From: Novilysobacter selenitireducens
GTDB taxonomy: Bacteria > Pseudomonadota > Gammaproteobacteria > Xanthomonadales > Xanthomonadaceae
Direction of reading: 5' to 3'
NCBI RefSeq assembly: GCF_020026895.1
Contig: NZ_JAINZW010000001.1
Location: 496,001 to 560,000 of the forward strand
DNA length: 64,000 bases
Part shown: in pieces, positions 17,656-27,690 of the stretch
How the letters are laid out: each line of letters starts with the position of its first letter
Numbering within the stretch: position 1 is the first letter of the stretch
Made by a program: the position numbers and the translations under genes
Notes under the pieces: model-generated
Database searches by the model: none
Seen by the model: the letters and a program-made list of their open reading frames with translations, nothing else
Told to the model about the DNA's origin: nothing

Positions 17656-19123
17656 AGGCCACACCCGCATCCCGGTCGTCCGCGAGGTCTTTTCCGACCT
17701 CGACACCCCGCTCTCGGTCTACCTGAAGCTGGCCGACGGCCCGCACACCTACCTGTTCGAATCCGTCGAAGGCGGCGAGCGTTTCGGCCGCTACTCGATC
17801 ATCGGCCTGCCGGCGCGTCGCGTGTACGCCTTTGCCGGCCACACGCTGGTGGTCAGCGAGCACGGCGAGTTGGTCGAGGCGCGCGAGGTCGCCGACCCGT
17901 TCGCCGAGGTCGAACGACTGCGCGCCGCGCACCGCGTGCCGAAGATCGACGGCCTGCCCGGCTTCACCGGCGGGCTGGTGGGCTGGTTCGGCTTCGAATG
18001 CATCGGCTACATCGAGCCGCGCCTGGCCGGCCCGGGCCCCGATGGCGAGACCAAGCCGGATGAGCTGGGCACGCCCGAGATCCTGCTGATGCTCAGCGAA
18101 GAAGTCGCGGTGTTCGACAACCTCAAGGGCCGCCTCTACCTCATCGTCCACGCCGACCCGTCCGAGCCGCAGGCGTTCGCGCGCGCCAACCGCCGCCTCG
18201 ACCAGCTGGTGCACCGGCTGCGCACCAGCGGCGCAACGTATCCCGACACACTCGACGGCGCGGCGCTGGACGAGTCGCACTTCGTCTCCGGCTTCACCCG
18301 CGAGGGCTTCATCGACGCGGTGGAGAAGTCCAAGGACTACATCCGCGCCGGCGACGTGTTCCAGGTGGTGCTGAGCCAGCGCCTGAGCGTGCCGTTCAAG
18401 GCGCGCCCGGTGGATGTCTACCGCGCCCTTCGCGCGCTCAACCCGTCGCCGTACATGTACTTCCTGGACGTCGGCGAGATGCAGGTGGTCGGCTCCTCGC
18501 CGGAGATCCTGGTGCGGCTGGAAGGCATGGGCACCGATGCGCCGACCGTCACCGTGCGCCCCATCGCCGGCACCCGCCCGCGGGGCGAGACGCCGGAAGC
18601 CGACGCCGCGCTGGAGGTCGAGCTGCTGGCCGACCCCAAGGAACGCGCCGAGCACCTGATGCTGATCGACCTGGGCCGCAACGACGTCGGCCGCGTCAGC
18701 GAGGCAGGCACCGTGGAGGTCGGCGAGCAGTTCGTGATCGAGCGCTACAGCCACGTCATGCACATCGTGAGCGAGGTCACCGGCACGCTGAAGGCCGGCA
18801 TGAGCTACGCCGACGTGCTGCGCGCCACGTTCCCGGCCGGCACCGTCAGCGGTGCGCCCAAGATCCGCGCGCTCGAGGTCATCCGCGAGCTGGAACCGAT
18901 CAAGCGGAATGTCTACGCCGGCAGCATCGGCTACATCGGCTGGCACGGCGATGCCGACACCGCCATCGCCATCCGTACCGCCGTCATCCAGGACGGACGC
19001 CTGCACGTGCAGGCCGGCGCCGGCATCGTCTACGACTCCGATCCGGAAAAGGAGTGGGACGAGACCATGAACAAGGGGCGCGCGCTGTTCCGCGCGGTGG
19101 CCGAAGCGGCGAGGGGATTGTGA
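17603..19123 (+). CDS. trpE: Anthranilate synthase component I
   Basis: The 506-residue chorismate-binding subunit uses chorismate and ammonia (supplied by TrpG) to form anthranilate. Typical motifs are LLESVE-type feedback region ([16 protein letters not shown], about 52-67), [38 protein letters not shown] and [15 protein letters not shown] near the end. The ATG at 17603 follows AGGAAG by 8 bases; the longer in-frame option at 17528 begins inside the leader region. trpG follows after one base. The Trp-rich frame upstream suggests control by tryptophan. Confidence 0.97.
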   Translation: MPSPHTLTAEQFQQQAAEGHTRIPVVREVFSDLDTPLSVYLKLADGPHTYLFESVEGGERFGRYSIIGLPARRVYAFAGHTLVVSEHGELVEAREVADPFAEVERLRAAHRVPKIDGLPGFTGGLVGWFGFECIGYIEPRLAGPGPDGETKPDELGTPEILLMLSEEVAVFDNLKGRLYLIVHADPSEPQAFARANRRLDQLVHRLRTSGATYPDTLDGAALDESHFVSGFTREGFIDAVEKSKDYIRAGDVFQVVLSQRLSVPFKARPVDVYRALRALNPSPYMYFLDVGEMQVVGSSPEILVRLEGMGTDAPTVTVRPIAGTRPRGETPEADAALEVELLADPKERAEHLMLIDLGRNDVGRVSEAGTVEVGEQFVIERYSHVMHIVSEVTGTLKAGMSYADVLRATFPAGTVSGAPKIRALEVIRELEPIKRNVYAGSIGYIGWHGDADTAIAIRTAVIQDGRLHVQAGAGIVYDSDPEKEWDETMNKGRALFRAVAEAARGL

Positions 19124-19124
19124 C

Positions 19125-19703
19125 GTGCTGTTGATGATCGACAACTACGACAGCTTCACCTTCAACCTCGTGCAGTACCTGCAGGTGTTGGGAGCCGAGG
19201 TGGAGGTGGTGCGTAACGATGCGCTGTCGGTGGCGCAGATCGCCGCCATGGCGCCCGAGCGCATCGTGATCTCGCCTGGGCCGTGCACGCCCAACGAGGC
19301 GGGCGTGTCGGTCGACGTGATCCGCGCGCTGGGCGCCATCACACCGATCCTGGGCGTGTGCCTGGGCCACCAGAGCCTGGGGCAGGCGTTCGGCGGCGAC
19401 GTCGTGCGCGCCAAGTCGATCATGCACGGCAAGACCTCGCGCATCCGCCACGAGGGCCGCGGCGTCTTCGCCGGGCTGCCCGACCGCTACGAGGCGACGC
19501 GCTACCACTCGCTGGTGGTGGCGCGCGATACGCTGCCCGGGTGCCTCGAGATCACCGCCTGGACCGAGGATGCGCACGGCGGCTTCGACGAGATCATGGG
19601 CCTGCGCCATCGCGAGTTTCCGCTGGAAGGCGTGCAGTTCCACCCCGAATCCATCCTTACCGAACACGGCCACGCGCTGCTGAAGAACTTCCTGGAGCGT
19701 TGA
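19125..19703 (+). CDS. trpG: Anthranilate synthase component II (glutamine amidotransferase)
   Basis: The 192-residue class I glutaminase supplies ammonia to TrpE. The catalytic triad is visible: the nucleophile cysteine in [15 protein letters not shown] (about residue 79) and the His/Glu of VQFHPES (about 169-173). It starts with GTG one base after the trpE stop, so translation is probably coupled. A 244-base gap filled with palindromic repeats follows before trpD. Confidence 0.97.
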   Translation: MLLMIDNYDSFTFNLVQYLQVLGAEVEVVRNDALSVAQIAAMAPERIVISPGPCTPNEAGVSVDVIRALGAITPILGVCLGHQSLGQAFGGDVVRAKSIMHGKTSRIRHEGRGVFAGLPDRYEATRYHSLVVARDTLPGCLEITAWTEDAHGGFDEIMGLRHREFPLEGVQFHPESILTEHGHALLKNFLER

Positions 19704-19719
19704 GCCAGCCATGTCCTTT

Positions 19720-19892
19720 GTAGGAGCGGCTTCAGCCGCGATCTTTTGATCTTGCTTACGTTTTTTGTAGGAGCGACGTGAGTCGCGATCACGCTAACCG
19801 GATAGCGGCGCGGTCAACGATTTCCGGTCGCGACTTACGTCGCTCCTACACACATCAAGAAAAGATTGGATCGCGGCTGAAGCCGCTCCTAC
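19720..19892. repeat. Nested REP-like repeat array B (A-B-B'-A')
   Basis: Four units: A plus (19720-19743, core GCGGCTTCAGCCGC), B plus (19767-19790, core GCGACGTGAGTCGC), B minus (19827-19849), A minus (19869-19892). Outer and inner pairs are mutually inverted, so the array can fold as one large nested hairpin as well as four small ones. It sits within the trp cluster between trpG and trpD, where it could affect mRNA stability. Confidence 0.88.
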
Positions 19893-19947
19893 AGGCACGG
19901 ACGCTTCGACTCAGCAGCACATCGCCATCCGCACACCGGGACACGCC

Positions 19948-20982
19948 ATGCCCTTCACCCCGCAAGAAGCCCTCCAGCGCCTGATCGAGCATCGCGAGAT
20001 CTTCCACGACGAGATGATGGACCTGATGCGGATGATCATCCGCGGCCAGATCTCGCCGCCGCTGACGGCGGCGATCCTTACCGGCCTGCGGGTCAAGAAG
20101 GAAACCATCGGCGAGATCGCCGGCGCGGCCACGGTGCTGCGCGAGTTCTCGCGCCCGGTCGAGGTCGCCGACCGCCGCCACCTGGTCGACATCGTCGGCA
20201 CCGGCGGCGACGGCGCGCACACCTTCAACATCTCCACTGCCAGCATGTTCGTGATCGCCGCGGCCGGCGCCAAGGTTGCCAAGCACGGCAACCGCAGCGT
20301 GTCGTCCAAGTCCGGCAGCGCCGACGTGCTGGAGGTGCTGGGCGCGGCCATCGACCTGCAGCCCGAGCAGGTGTCGCAGTGCATCGCGCGCACCGGCATC
20401 GGCTTCATGTTCGCGCCGGTGCACCACCCGGCGATGAAGGCAGTGGCACCGATCCGCGGCGAAATGGGCGTGCGCACGATCTTCAACATCCTCGGTCCGC
20501 TGACCAACCCGGCCGACGCACCGGCGATCCTGATGGGCGTGTTCCACCCCGACCTCGTCGGCATCCAGGTGCGCGTGCTGCAGGAGCTGGGCGCGCAGCG
20601 TGCGCTGGTGGTGTGGGGCCGCGACGGCATGGACGAGCTGTCGCTGGGCGCGGGCTCCCTGGTCGGCGAACTGCGCAACGGCGTGGTGCGCGAATACGAG
20701 GTGCATCCCGAGGACTTCGGCATCGCCATGGCCGCCAGCCGCAACCTGCGCGTGGCCGATGCCATCGAATCGCGCACGATGGTGCTGCAGGCGCTGGACA
20801 ACCAGCGCGGGCTGCCGCGCGAGATCGTGGTCTTCAACGCCGGCGCGGCGCTGTACGTGGCCGGCGTCGCCGACAGCATCAGCGACGGCATCGAGCGCGC
20901 CCGTGCGGCGATCGCCTCGGGCCAGGCGCGCGAGAAGCTCGACCAGTTCGTTGCGGTGACCAAGGAGCTGGCGGCGGCATGA
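19948..20982 (+). CDS. trpD: Anthranilate phosphoribosyltransferase
   Basis: The 344-residue enzyme transfers the phosphoribosyl group of PRPP to anthranilate. It has the PRPP-binding [16 protein letters not shown] (about 88-103), the [18 protein letters not shown] stretch, and the C-terminal segment beginning [16 protein letters not shown]. Length is normal. Its stop overlaps the ATG of the following ABM gene by four bases. Confidence 0.97.
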   Translation: MPFTPQEALQRLIEHREIFHDEMMDLMRMIIRGQISPPLTAAILTGLRVKKETIGEIAGAATVLREFSRPVEVADRRHLVDIVGTGGDGAHTFNISTASMFVIAAAGAKVAKHGNRSVSSKSGSADVLEVLGAAIDLQPEQVSQCIARTGIGFMFAPVHHPAMKAVAPIRGEMGVRTIFNILGPLTNPADAPAILMGVFHPDLVGIQVRVLQELGAQRALVVWGRDGMDELSLGAGSLVGELRNGVVREYEVHPEDFGIAMAASRNLRVADAIESRTMVLQALDNQRGLPREIVVFNAGAALYVAGVADSISDGIERARAAIASGQAREKLDQFVAVTKELAAA

Positions 20983-21335
20983 GCGGGCCGTTCGCCAGGC
21001 TGCCGCAGCCGCCGTACTACGCGGTGGTGTTCAGCTCGCAACGCAATGCGGACGACGACGCCGGTTACGGCCAGGCCGCGGCGCGCATGGTGGAGCTTGC
21101 CGCCCGCCAACCCGGGTTCCTCGGGGTGGAATCCAGCCGCGATGCGGACGGGTTCGGCATCACCGTCAGCTACTGGACCGACGAGGCCGCCATCCAGGCA
21201 TGGAAGCGCCAAGCCGACCACGCGATGACGCGCGCGTACGGCCGCACCCACTGGTACGAGCATTTCGAGCTGCGCGTGGCGCGGGTCGAACGTGCGTACG
21301 GCAAGGCGGCGCCATCGGAGCCATCCCCGCAATGA
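20979..21335 (+). CDS. ABM-domain (antibiotic biosynthesis monooxygenase-like) protein
   Basis: The 118-residue protein has a dimeric ferredoxin-like ABM fold pattern: [11 protein letters not shown], then a helix with [19 protein letters not shown], the strand [19 protein letters not shown], and a histidine-bearing helix ([20 protein letters not shown]). Related proteins are small cofactor-free oxygenases or heme/flavin-independent enzymes; the substrate is unknown. It overlaps trpD by ATGA (20979-20982) and precedes trpC by 103 bases, so it is expressed with tryptophan genes. The linkage is by position only. Confidence 0.8.
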   Translation: MSGPFARLPQPPYYAVVFSSQRNADDDAGYGQAAARMVELAARQPGFLGVESSRDADGFGITVSYWTDEAAIQAWKRQADHAMTRAYGRTHWYEHFELRVARVERAYGKAAPSEPSPQ

Positions 21336-21438
21336 CCGCCGGCGCGATGGTGCACCTTGCCGGCTCCAATCCGGCACCGTGGGTTGCGCGCCGCCACCCA
21401 CGCATTCCGACTCCACCCCTTTACTCGACCGGTACCGC

Positions 21439-22230
21439 ATGAGCGACATCCTCACCACCATCCTGGCCCGCAAGCGCGAAGAGATCGACCAGCGCAGCCG
21501 CGTGCGCTCGCTGGACGACCTGCGTGCCCGCGTGGCCTCGCAGCCGCCCACGCGCGGGTTCGCGGCGGCCATCGACCGCAAGCTCGCCGCGGGCAATGCC
21601 GCGGTGATCGCCGAGGTGAAGAAGGCCAGCCCGTCCAAGGGCGTGATCCGGCCCGACTTCCATCCTGCCGAGATCGCCCGCAGCTACGAGGCCGGCGGCG
21701 CGGCCTGCCTGTCGGTGCTGACGGACGTGGATTTCTTCCAGGGCAGCAACCTGTACCTGGCCGCGGCGCGCAACGCCTGCACCCTGCCGGTGATCCGCAA
21801 GGACTTCGTCATCGACCCCTACCAGGTGTACGAGGCACGGATGATCGGCGCCGATGCCATCCTGCTGATCGTCGCTGCGCTGGAGGACGGCCCGATGATC
21901 GAGATGGCCAACCTCGCGAACGAGCTGGGCATGGACGTGCTGGTGGAAGTGCACGACATCGACGAGCTGGAACGCGCGCTACAGACCGACTGCCAGCTGG
22001 TCGGCGTCAACAACCGCAACCTGCGCACGTTTGAGGTCTCGCTCGACACCACGCTGGAGCTCAAGGGCGCAGTGCCGCCGGACCGCACGCTGGTCACCGA
22101 AAGCGGCATCGCCTCGGCCGCCGATGTCGCGCGGATGCGCGAAGCCGGGGTGCACACGTTCCTGGTCGGCGAGTCGTTCATGCGCGAGCGCGACCCGGGC
22201 GCGGCGCTGGCGCGGATGTTCGCCGCGTAG
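21439..22230 (+). CDS. trpC: Indole-3-glycerol-phosphate synthase
   Basis: The 263-residue TIM-barrel enzyme is monofunctional (no TrpF domain) and makes indole-3-glycerol phosphate. Motifs in order: [19 protein letters not shown] with the catalytic lysine, [44 protein letters not shown] and [11 protein letters not shown]. The ATG at 21439 gives the standard N-terminus; an upstream in-frame ATG at 21292 lies in the ABM gene. trpF, trpB and trpA are not in the window. Confidence 0.96.
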   Translation: MSDILTTILARKREEIDQRSRVRSLDDLRARVASQPPTRGFAAAIDRKLAAGNAAVIAEVKKASPSKGVIRPDFHPAEIARSYEAGGAACLSVLTDVDFFQGSNLYLAAARNACTLPVIRKDFVIDPYQVYEARMIGADAILLIVAALEDGPMIEMANLANELGMDVLVEVHDIDELERALQTDCQLVGVNNRNLRTFEVSLDTTLELKGAVPPDRTLVTESGIASAADVARMREAGVHTFLVGESFMRERDPGAALARMFAA

Positions 22231-22310
22231 GTTCGTGCGCCCATTCGCGCGCGTTTCCACCGCCGCACTGTTTCGTCACAATCGCCCCAACGCATCGAAC
22301 CGAATCCCGC

Positions 22311-23066
22311 ATGAGTGAAGCCGGCCCCCGATACCCCGCCGCCCGCGCCGGCGCACCGCTGGTGGTGTTCGATTTCGACCACACGCTGTACGACGGCGAC
22401 TCAGGCGGCCACCTTTTCAAGTGGCTCATCCTGCGGGCGTGGTGGCGCCGGTTGTTGGCGTTGCTGGTCGCTCCGATTGCCGGGCCGATGGTCGCGTTCC
22501 TGCCAACGCGGCGTCGCGGGATATCGGCATTCGTGTGGGTCGGGACGATCGGCTTCCACCGCCGTCGCGACCTCGATGCGCTCATCGACCGCTACGTCGA
22601 AGCCCACATGGCGCAGATCCGCGGGCGCCTGCTGCCCATCGCCCTGGAGGTGCTGCACCGCCACCGCGAAGCGGGCGACCGGGTGGTGATCGCCACCGGC
22701 GCGCCGCCCGAGTTGGCACGCGCGATCCTGGCGTTCGTCGCGCACGAGGACGTGCCCGTCGTCGGCACGCAGGTCGGACCGCGCCTGGGCGCGGTGGTCG
22801 CCACCCGGCACTGCCACCACGAGATGAAGATGACGATGCTGCGCGAGGCCGGCTACACCGGGCCGATTGCCACCGCCTACACCGACAGCAGCGCCGACCT
22901 GCCGCTGTTGAAGGCGGCGCAGCGGCCCGTCGTCGTCAATCCGAAGGAAGGCAGCGTGGCGATGTTCCAGCGCGTGCTGCCGGCGGACACGCCGATCCTC
23001 AACTGGGGATGTCCCGGGCGCGCGGGCGAACCCGTCGCCATGCCGGCCGCAGCGCAGCAGCCGTAA
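22311..23066 (+). CDS. HAD-IB family hydrolase (phosphoserine-phosphatase-like)
   Basis: A 251-residue haloacid-dehalogenase phosphatase. Motif I is DFDHTLYDGD (about residues 21-30), motif II is VVIATGAPPELARAI, and motif IV is AYTDSSADLPLLKAA. Between motifs I and II there is a basic, tryptophan-rich hydrophobic cap (WLILRAWWRRLLALLVAP), which may touch the membrane. It faces the minus-strand GNAT gene across a repeat array. The substrate is unknown. Confidence 0.83.
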   Translation: MSEAGPRYPAARAGAPLVVFDFDHTLYDGDSGGHLFKWLILRAWWRRLLALLVAPIAGPMVAFLPTRRRGISAFVWVGTIGFHRRRDLDALIDRYVEAHMAQIRGRLLPIALEVLHRHREAGDRVVIATGAPPELARAILAFVAHEDVPVVGTQVGPRLGAVVATRHCHHEMKMTMLREAGYTGPIATAYTDSSADLPLLKAAQRPVVVNPKEGSVAMFQRVLPADTPILNWGCPGRAGEPVAMPAAAQQP

Positions 23067-23075
23067 CACGCATCT

Positions 23076-23242
23076 GTAGGAGCGGCTTCAGCCGCGATCA
23101 CAGCCACATGGCGAGCCGATGTAGGAGCGACGTAAGTCGCGACCGCGGCAGCTGGATGGCTGCGCAAAATCCGGCTTCAGGGTCGCGACTTACGTCGCTC
23201 CTACAGAAGGTGAAAAGGCATCGCGGCTGAAGCCGCTCCTAC
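23076..23242. repeat. Nested REP-like repeat array C (A-B-B'-A')
   Basis: The same four-unit arrangement as at 19720: A plus (23076-23099), B plus (23121-23143, core GCGACGTAAGTCGC), B minus (23182-23204), A minus (23220-23242). It lies between the convergent HAD and GNAT genes and may act as a bidirectional terminator region. Confidence 0.88.
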
Positions 23243-23258
23243 AAGAGCAGGGCGCCGC

Positions 23259-23726
23259 TCAATCGCCCAGCAGCTTCACGAACCGCTGCGAGTCGTCGCT
23301 GTACCCGCAGCCGCAATAGAACGCGCGCGCTTCTGTGCGTTGCGCGCCGCTGGTGACTTCGATGCGCGCCGCGCCGGTGCGCCGGGCGACGGCCTCGGCT
23401 TCGCGCAGCAGGCGGCGTCCGACGCCCTGGCGGTGGCAGGTCGGGTCGACCACCAGCGCGGTGATGCGCGCCAGGTCCGCGCCGTTGGCGATCATGTAGA
23501 GGGTATGCAGGGCGACCAGGCCGCAGACATGGCCGTCGCGCTCGGCCAGCAGCAGCTGCTGGCGCGGGTCGGAAATGGCGACAAGGATGCGCTCGGCGGC
23601 CTCGTCACGCGTGCACGGATACCCCAGAGCCTCGAGCAACGGTGCCACGTCGGCGGCATCGCCTACGGCCGCCGTGCGGACGGTGGTCTGGAGCTGGCCA
23701 TCGTCGAGGGTGGCCAGCCGTCCCAT
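23259..23726 (-). CDS. GNAT-family N-acetyltransferase
   Basis: The 155-residue protein has the GNAT acetyl-CoA-binding motif A (ITALVVDPTCHRQGVGRRLL, with Q/R-x-x-G-x-G/A as RQGVGR) and the C-terminal ARAFYCGCGY typical of the fold. Substrate unknown. The clp stop and its start share one base (TGATG at 23724-23728), so it is translationally coupled to the clp regulator. Confidence 0.88.
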   Translation of the reverse strand: MGRLATLDDGQLQTTVRTAAVGDAADVAPLLEALGYPCTRDEAAERILVAISDPRQQLLLAERDGHVCGLVALHTLYMIANGADLARITALVVDPTCHRQGVGRRLLREAEAVARRTGAARIEVTSGAQRTEARAFYCGCGYSDDSQRFVKLLGD

Positions 23727-24415
23727 CAGCGGGTCCCGTACAGGACGACGGTCTTGCCGCGGGCGTGCAGCTTGCCGTCGGCTTCCAGCTTCTTGAGCAC
23801 GCGACCGGCCATCTCGCGCGAGCAGCCCACCAGGCGCGACAGCTCCTGGCGCGACACGCGCAACTGGGTGCCGTCGGGGTGGCTCATCGCCTCGGGCTCC
23901 TTCGCCAGGTCGTGCAGGGCGCGGACGATGCGGTCGGTCACGTCCAGGAAGGCCAGGCGCCCGGCCTTGCGGCTGGTGTCGAGCAGGCGACGGGAGATCT
24001 GCGCGCCGATCGCGTACAGCAGCTTGGGCGCGTCCATCGACAGCCGGCCCAGCAGCAGGTCGTAGAAGCGCTCGTGGCCGATCTCCGCCAGCTCGCAGGC
24101 GACGCGGGTGCGCAGGATGACCTCGCGCCGGTCGTTCTCGATGAACAGACCCAGCTCGCCGACGAACTCGCCCGGGCCGAAGTAGCCCAGCACCAGCTCT
24201 CGGCCGTCGTCCTCCTCGGCAATGATGCTGACCGAGCCGGACACCACGTAGTACAGGGTGCTGGCCGGATCGCCCGGTCGGAACACGTCGGTGCGCGACG
24301 GGTAGCGGCGGCGGTGGCTGTGCGCGAGGAAGCGCTCGATGACCGAGGCATCCGGCATCAACGGGCTATGGGTGCGGCGCAGGGCAGTCAAATGGGCAAC
24401 CGAGGTGGCGGACAT
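23726..24415 (-). CDS. clp: CRP-like global regulator Clp
   Basis: The 229-residue product matches Xanthomonas Clp closely in the segments I recognise: ERFLAHSHRRRYPSRTDVFR near the N-terminus, the cyclic-nucleotide-binding barrel (VVSGSVSIIAEEDDGRELV), and the C-terminal winged helix (VSRQELSRLVGCSREMAGRV). In Xanthomonas, Clp activates extracellular enzyme and polysaccharide genes and is inhibited by cyclic di-GMP. The start at 24415 (MSATSVAHL) is preferred over an in-frame ATG at 24454. It is divergent from speD, the gene order seen in relatives. Confidence 0.95.
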   Translation of the reverse strand: MSATSVAHLTALRRTHSPLMPDASVIERFLAHSHRRRYPSRTDVFRPGDPASTLYYVVSGSVSIIAEEDDGRELVLGYFGPGEFVGELGLFIENDRREVILRTRVACELAEIGHERFYDLLLGRLSMDAPKLLYAIGAQISRRLLDTSRKAGRLAFLDVTDRIVRALHDLAKEPEAMSHPDGTQLRVSRQELSRLVGCSREMAGRVLKKLEADGKLHARGKTVVLYGTR

Positions 24416-24574
24416 GGGCGATGGGCTGGTGTGATCGGCCGAGCTTAGGGCCAAGCGACGTGCGGGGGCAAATGCTGACGCAAACCGCCACGGCGCGGAT
24501 CCGGGTCCGTTTCACCCCGGGGGCCTAATGCCCCATAATTGCCGATTCCACTGCCAGATCCGGGATCCCCCACC

Positions 24575-25366
24575 GTGGTCAAACCGCTGCCGCGCCTGAG
24601 GTTGCAAGGCTTCAACAACCTCACCAAGGCCCTCTCGTTCAATATCTACGATGTCAGCTTCGCCGCCTCCGAAGAGGAGCGGCAGCGCTACATCGAGTAC
24701 ATCGACGAGGAATACAACGCCGACCGGTTGACCCAGATCCTCACGGATGTGGCCGACATCATCGGTGCCAACATCCTCAACATCGCGCGCCAGGACTACG
24801 ATCCGCAGGGCGCGTCGGTGACGATCCTCATCTCCGAGGAGCCGGTGGTCGACAAGCGCGACGCCAAGGGCGTGATCTCCGACGCCGTGGTCGCGCACAT
24901 GGACAAGTCGCACATCACGGTGCACACGTACCCGGAGACGCACCCGGACAACGGCATCGCGACCTTCCGCGCCGACATCGACGTGGCCACCTGCGGCGTG
25001 ATCTCGCCGCTGAAGGCGCTGAACTACCTGATCGAGAGCCTGGAGTCCGACATCGTGGTGATGGACTACCGCGTGCGCGGGTTCACCCGCGACGTGAAAG
25101 GCAAGAAGCACTACATCGACCACAAGATCAATTCGATCCAGGATTACCTGGCCAAGAACATCAAGTCGCGCTACGAGATGCTCGACGTCAACGTCTACCA
25201 GGAAAACATCTACCACACGAAGATGCACCTGAAGGACTTCGACCTGGACCGCTACCTGTTCGAGGAAAAGGCGCGCAACCTGTCGTTCAAGGAGCGCATG
25301 AAGATCGAGGCGCGGCTGAAGCGCGAGATCGAGGAGCTGTACCACGGGCGCAACCTGGCGGATTGA
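24575..25366 (+). CDS. speD: S-adenosylmethionine decarboxylase proenzyme
   Basis: The 263-residue proenzyme of the E. coli SpeD type makes decarboxylated SAM for spermidine synthesis. Self-cleavage to create the pyruvoyl cofactor is expected between K111 and S112 ([15 protein letters not shown]). Other family stretches are [20 protein letters not shown] and [16 protein letters not shown]. Translation begins with GTG at 24575 ([15 protein letters not shown]), as in Xanthomonas; an upstream in-frame ATG at 24539 would add a non-conserved peptide. A strong terminator follows at 25395. Confidence 0.97.
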   Translation: MVKPLPRLRLQGFNNLTKALSFNIYDVSFAASEEERQRYIEYIDEEYNADRLTQILTDVADIIGANILNIARQDYDPQGASVTILISEEPVVDKRDAKGVISDAVVAHMDKSHITVHTYPETHPDNGIATFRADIDVATCGVISPLKALNYLIESLESDIVVMDYRVRGFTRDVKGKKHYIDHKINSIQDYLAKNIKSRYEMLDVNVYQENIYHTKMHLKDFDLDRYLFEEKARNLSFKERMKIEARLKREIEELYHGRNLAD

Positions 25367-25394
25367 CCGCCGGCTCGACCCAGTCGTATTGCGG

Positions 25395-25421
25395 AAAAGG
25401 CCGGCATTGCCGGCCTTTTTC
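25395..25421 (+). terminator. Rho-independent terminator of speD
   Basis: An 11-bp stem, AAAAGGCCGGC paired with GCCGGCCTTTT, a 3-base loop, then further T. It begins 29 bases after the speD stop. With A-runs on the 5' side it could also work for transcripts from the right. Confidence 0.9.
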
Positions 25422-25461
25422 ATGTCGCGGGTTCACGTCCCGCGGGGATACGCAAGCTCTT

Positions 25462-25618
25462 GTAGGAGCGGCTTCAGCCGCGATGCCCTGTCCCCCGCAA
25501 TCCGAACCTTTCTGTATTTGTAGGAGCGACGTCAGTCGCCACAGCAGCTCCGGCCGGACACGCATCGCGACTTACGTCGCTCCTACAGGTGGGGCATCGC
25601 GGCTGAAGCCGCTCCTAC
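25462..25618. repeat. Nested REP-like repeat array D (A-B-B'-A')
   Basis: A plus (25462-25484), a diverged B plus (25520-25542, core GCGACGTCAGTCGC followed by CAC), B minus (25564-25586), A minus (25596-25618). Same order and orientation as arrays B and C. It lies between the convergent speD and coq7 genes. Confidence 0.87.
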
Positions 25619-25639
25619 AGATGCCTGAGGCGCGTTGAG

Positions 25640-26281
25640 TCAGAGCCGGTACGCCACCGACTTCATCAGCTTCGATGCCGCAGCCATCAACGTCGGCACC
25701 GGCATCGGCAGGATGCGCGCGCCGGCCTGTTCGGCGGCATCGGCGTGGCGGGCCTCGTCGGCCTTCATCACCTGCAGGATGGCGCGGCTGCGCGCATCGG
25801 CCTGCGGCAGCGACTGCAGGTGCTCGTCGATATGGGCTTCGACCTGGCGTTCGGTTTCCACCACGAATCCGAGGTTCCAGCCGTCACCGCGCAACCCCGC
25901 CAGCGCGCCGATCGCATAGCTGCCCGCGTACCAGAGCGGGTTGAGCAGGCTGGGGCGGCTGTCGAGTTCGCGCAGGCGGTCCGCGCACCAGGCCAGGTGG
26001 TCGGTCTCTTCCTGCGCGGCGGCCAGCAGGTGCTCGCGCGTGGCGCCGTCGCGGGCGACCGCGGCCTGCCCGCAATACAGCGCCTGGGCGCAGACCTCGC
26101 CGACGTGGTTGATGCGCATGAGCCCAGCCGCGTGCCGGCGCTCGTCGTCGTCCAGCACGATGTCGGCGTGTTCCTGCGCGGGGTTGGGGCGCTCCGCTGC
26201 GGGTGCGCCTGCCACGGTGTCCATCGCGCGTTGCAGGTCGGACAGCAGGCGGTCGAGCGGGGAAAGTGAGCGTGCGTTCAT
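25640..26281 (-). CDS. coq7: Demethoxyubiquinone hydroxylase Coq7
   Basis: The 213-residue di-iron protein hydroxylates demethoxyubiquinone in ubiquinone synthesis. The ferritin-like iron ligands appear as two E...ExxH motifs: the glutamate of [13 protein letters not shown], the EETDHLAW motif, the [11 protein letters not shown] glutamate, and the C-terminal DEARHAD. The start at 26281 gives the expected N-terminus; a longer in-frame version to 26380 copies glcF antisense. It is the bacterial Coq7 type rather than the flavin monooxygenase UbiF. Confidence 0.94.
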   Translation of the reverse strand: MNARSLSPLDRLLSDLQRAMDTVAGAPAAERPNPAQEHADIVLDDDERRHAAGLMRINHVGEVCAQALYCGQAAVARDGATREHLLAAAQEETDHLAWCADRLRELDSRPSLLNPLWYAGSYAIGALAGLRGDGWNLGFVVETERQVEAHIDEHLQSLPQADARSRAILQVMKADEARHADAAEQAGARILPMPVPTLMAAASKLMKSVAYRL

Positions 26282-26306
26282 GGCGTGCAAGTGTAGGCGG
26301 GCGACC

Positions 26307-27509
26307 TTACGCCGGCGTGGAGGCCGCCAGGCGCGAGGCGAGGAACTCCAGCGGATGTTGCACCGGCGCCGTGGTCGCACCCGCGAGGTGCAGCCGGCAA
26401 CCGATGTTGGCGCTGAGCAGCAGCGTGGCGCCGCTGTCCTCGAACTGATGGACCAGCGGGGCGCGGTGTTCGGCCGCGCGGTCGCGGTCCAGCAGCATGT
26501 TCAACCCGGCCGCGCCACAGCAGCCGGTGCCCGCGTCGAGCTCGACCACCTCCAGCCCCGGCACGCGCGCCAGCAGGCTGCGTAGGGCGGCAACCGAGTG
26601 GACCACGTTGCGCTGCGTGCAGGGCAGGTGCAGCGCCACCTTCATCCGGGTCGGCTGGAACTCGAGCGCGGACGTGCGGCTGGCCAGCCACGCAATCGCA
26701 TCGATGGTCTCGGCTTCGCCCGCCAGCGCATGCGCGACGGACTCATGGCAGCCACTGGCCAGGGTCAGCACGGTGCCCTGGTCCGCGAATGCCTGCCGGT
26801 TGAGCGCCGCGAGGGCGTCGGCCTTGGCGCGGTTGCCACCGTGGGCATGCAGCGCGCCGCAACAGGTCTGGCCGGCCGGTTCGTGCACGGTGCTGCCAGT
26901 CGCGGCGCACAGGGCGGCGACGGCGTCGCGCAGCCCGCGTTCGTACGGGCGCGCAACGCAGCCGCTGAAGATCGAAATCGAGGATTCCGAAGCGGAGGGC
27001 ATCGGCACCGGGGCCGGCGCTGGAGTCGGCGTGCGATTTCCGGGCGAAGGAGGCGGGGGCAAGCCGCGTCGCAACGCCTCCGGGACCCGCCGGTACATCG
27101 ACAGCAGCATCCCGAGCATCCGGGGTCGCGCGGCAACGCCTTCCATCAAGCGTTGCAGCCACCCGGGCGCACGCCGCTCGCGTTGGCGGCTGCGGGCTTC
27201 CACCAGCAGTGCCCCGTATTCAACGCCCGCCGGGCATACCGATTCGCAGGCCCGGCAGCCGAGGCAGTGATCGAGGTGGGCGTCGCCGGCCGGGGTCGGG
27301 GCGAGGGTGCCCTGGGCGATATGCCGTACCCACGCGATTCGGCCGCGGGGCGACTCCGCCTCCAGCCGGTCCACGGCATAGGTGGGGCAGCTGGGCAGGC
27401 ACAGGCCGCACTGCACGCAGCGGTCGGCCAGCGCCAGCAGCGGGTCGGCAGGGCGCGGCGCGGGGCCCGCACCGGCGGGGGGCGCTGCTGGGTGCGGGCG
27501 GGCGGACAT
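26307..27509 (-). CDS. glcF: GlcF-like iron-sulfur oxidoreductase subunit
   Basis: The 400-residue protein has two 4Fe-4S ferredoxin motifs ([14 protein letters not shown] about 31-44 and [14 protein letters not shown] about 83-96) and two C-terminal CCG domains ([12 protein letters not shown] and GTGCCGAAG). This is the build of glycolate oxidase subunit GlcF and relatives such as LutA/GlpC. An unusual proline-rich linker ([17 protein letters not shown], about 151-167) separates the halves. The partner flavoproteins GlcD/GlcE are not in the window, so the substrate (glycolate or another 2-hydroxy acid) is uncertain. It ends 25 bases from the coq7 start on the same strand. Confidence 0.85.
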   Translation of the reverse strand: MSARPHPAAPPAGAGPAPRPADPLLALADRCVQCGLCLPSCPTYAVDRLEAESPRGRIAWVRHIAQGTLAPTPAGDAHLDHCLGCRACESVCPAGVEYGALLVEARSRQRERRAPGWLQRLMEGVAARPRMLGMLLSMYRRVPEALRRGLPPPPSPGNRTPTPAPAPVPMPSASESSISIFSGCVARPYERGLRDAVAALCAATGSTVHEPAGQTCCGALHAHGGNRAKADALAALNRQAFADQGTVLTLASGCHESVAHALAGEAETIDAIAWLASRTSALEFQPTRMKVALHLPCTQRNVVHSVAALRSLLARVPGLEVVELDAGTGCCGAAGLNMLLDRDRAAEHRAPLVHQFEDSGATLLLSANIGCRLHLAGATTAPVQHPLEFLASRLAASTPA

Positions 27510-27565
27510 GGCCGGCGATGCTACACCGGGCGGCGGCGCCCGGACCCGCGTCCACAGGGGGTGGG

Positions 27566-27594
27566 TTGCGGCAGGGCAGGCGGGCCGGTATCAT
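27566..27594 (+). promoter_or_regulatory. Candidate rplM promoter
   Basis: TTGCGG (27566-27571) and TATCAT (27589-27594) with a 17-base spacer, about 97 bases before the rplM start, leaving a leader of roughly 90 bases that could hold ribosomal-protein control. No defined leader structure is recognised. Confidence 0.45.
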
Positions 27595-27690
27595 TCCGCC
27601 TCTTTCGTCCCCCGCTTCAACAACGCGAGGCAAAGTTCCGCCGGCGCAACGCCGCGCGCAACCCGCCCGACCAGGTAACCGCATACCGTC

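Noticed and set aside
17117-19144. A 675-codon minus-strand frame opposite trpE
   Set aside because: It is the mirror of trpE in a GC-rich genome, with no domain and no ribosome-binding site.
24431-24447. Clp/CRP autoregulatory site upstream of clp
   Set aside because: A TGTGA half-site is present but the partner half TCACA is not, so no complete site can be supported.
19720-25618. CRISPR array
   Set aside because: The repeats at 19.8, 23.2 and 25.5 kb come in inverted pairs with irregular spacers, lie in intergenic gaps, and no cas genes are present. They fit REP/BIME-type elements.
27595-27690. L13 autoregulatory leader
   Set aside because: About 90 bases of leader exist, but no recognised leader structure or match to a known L13 motif could be supported.
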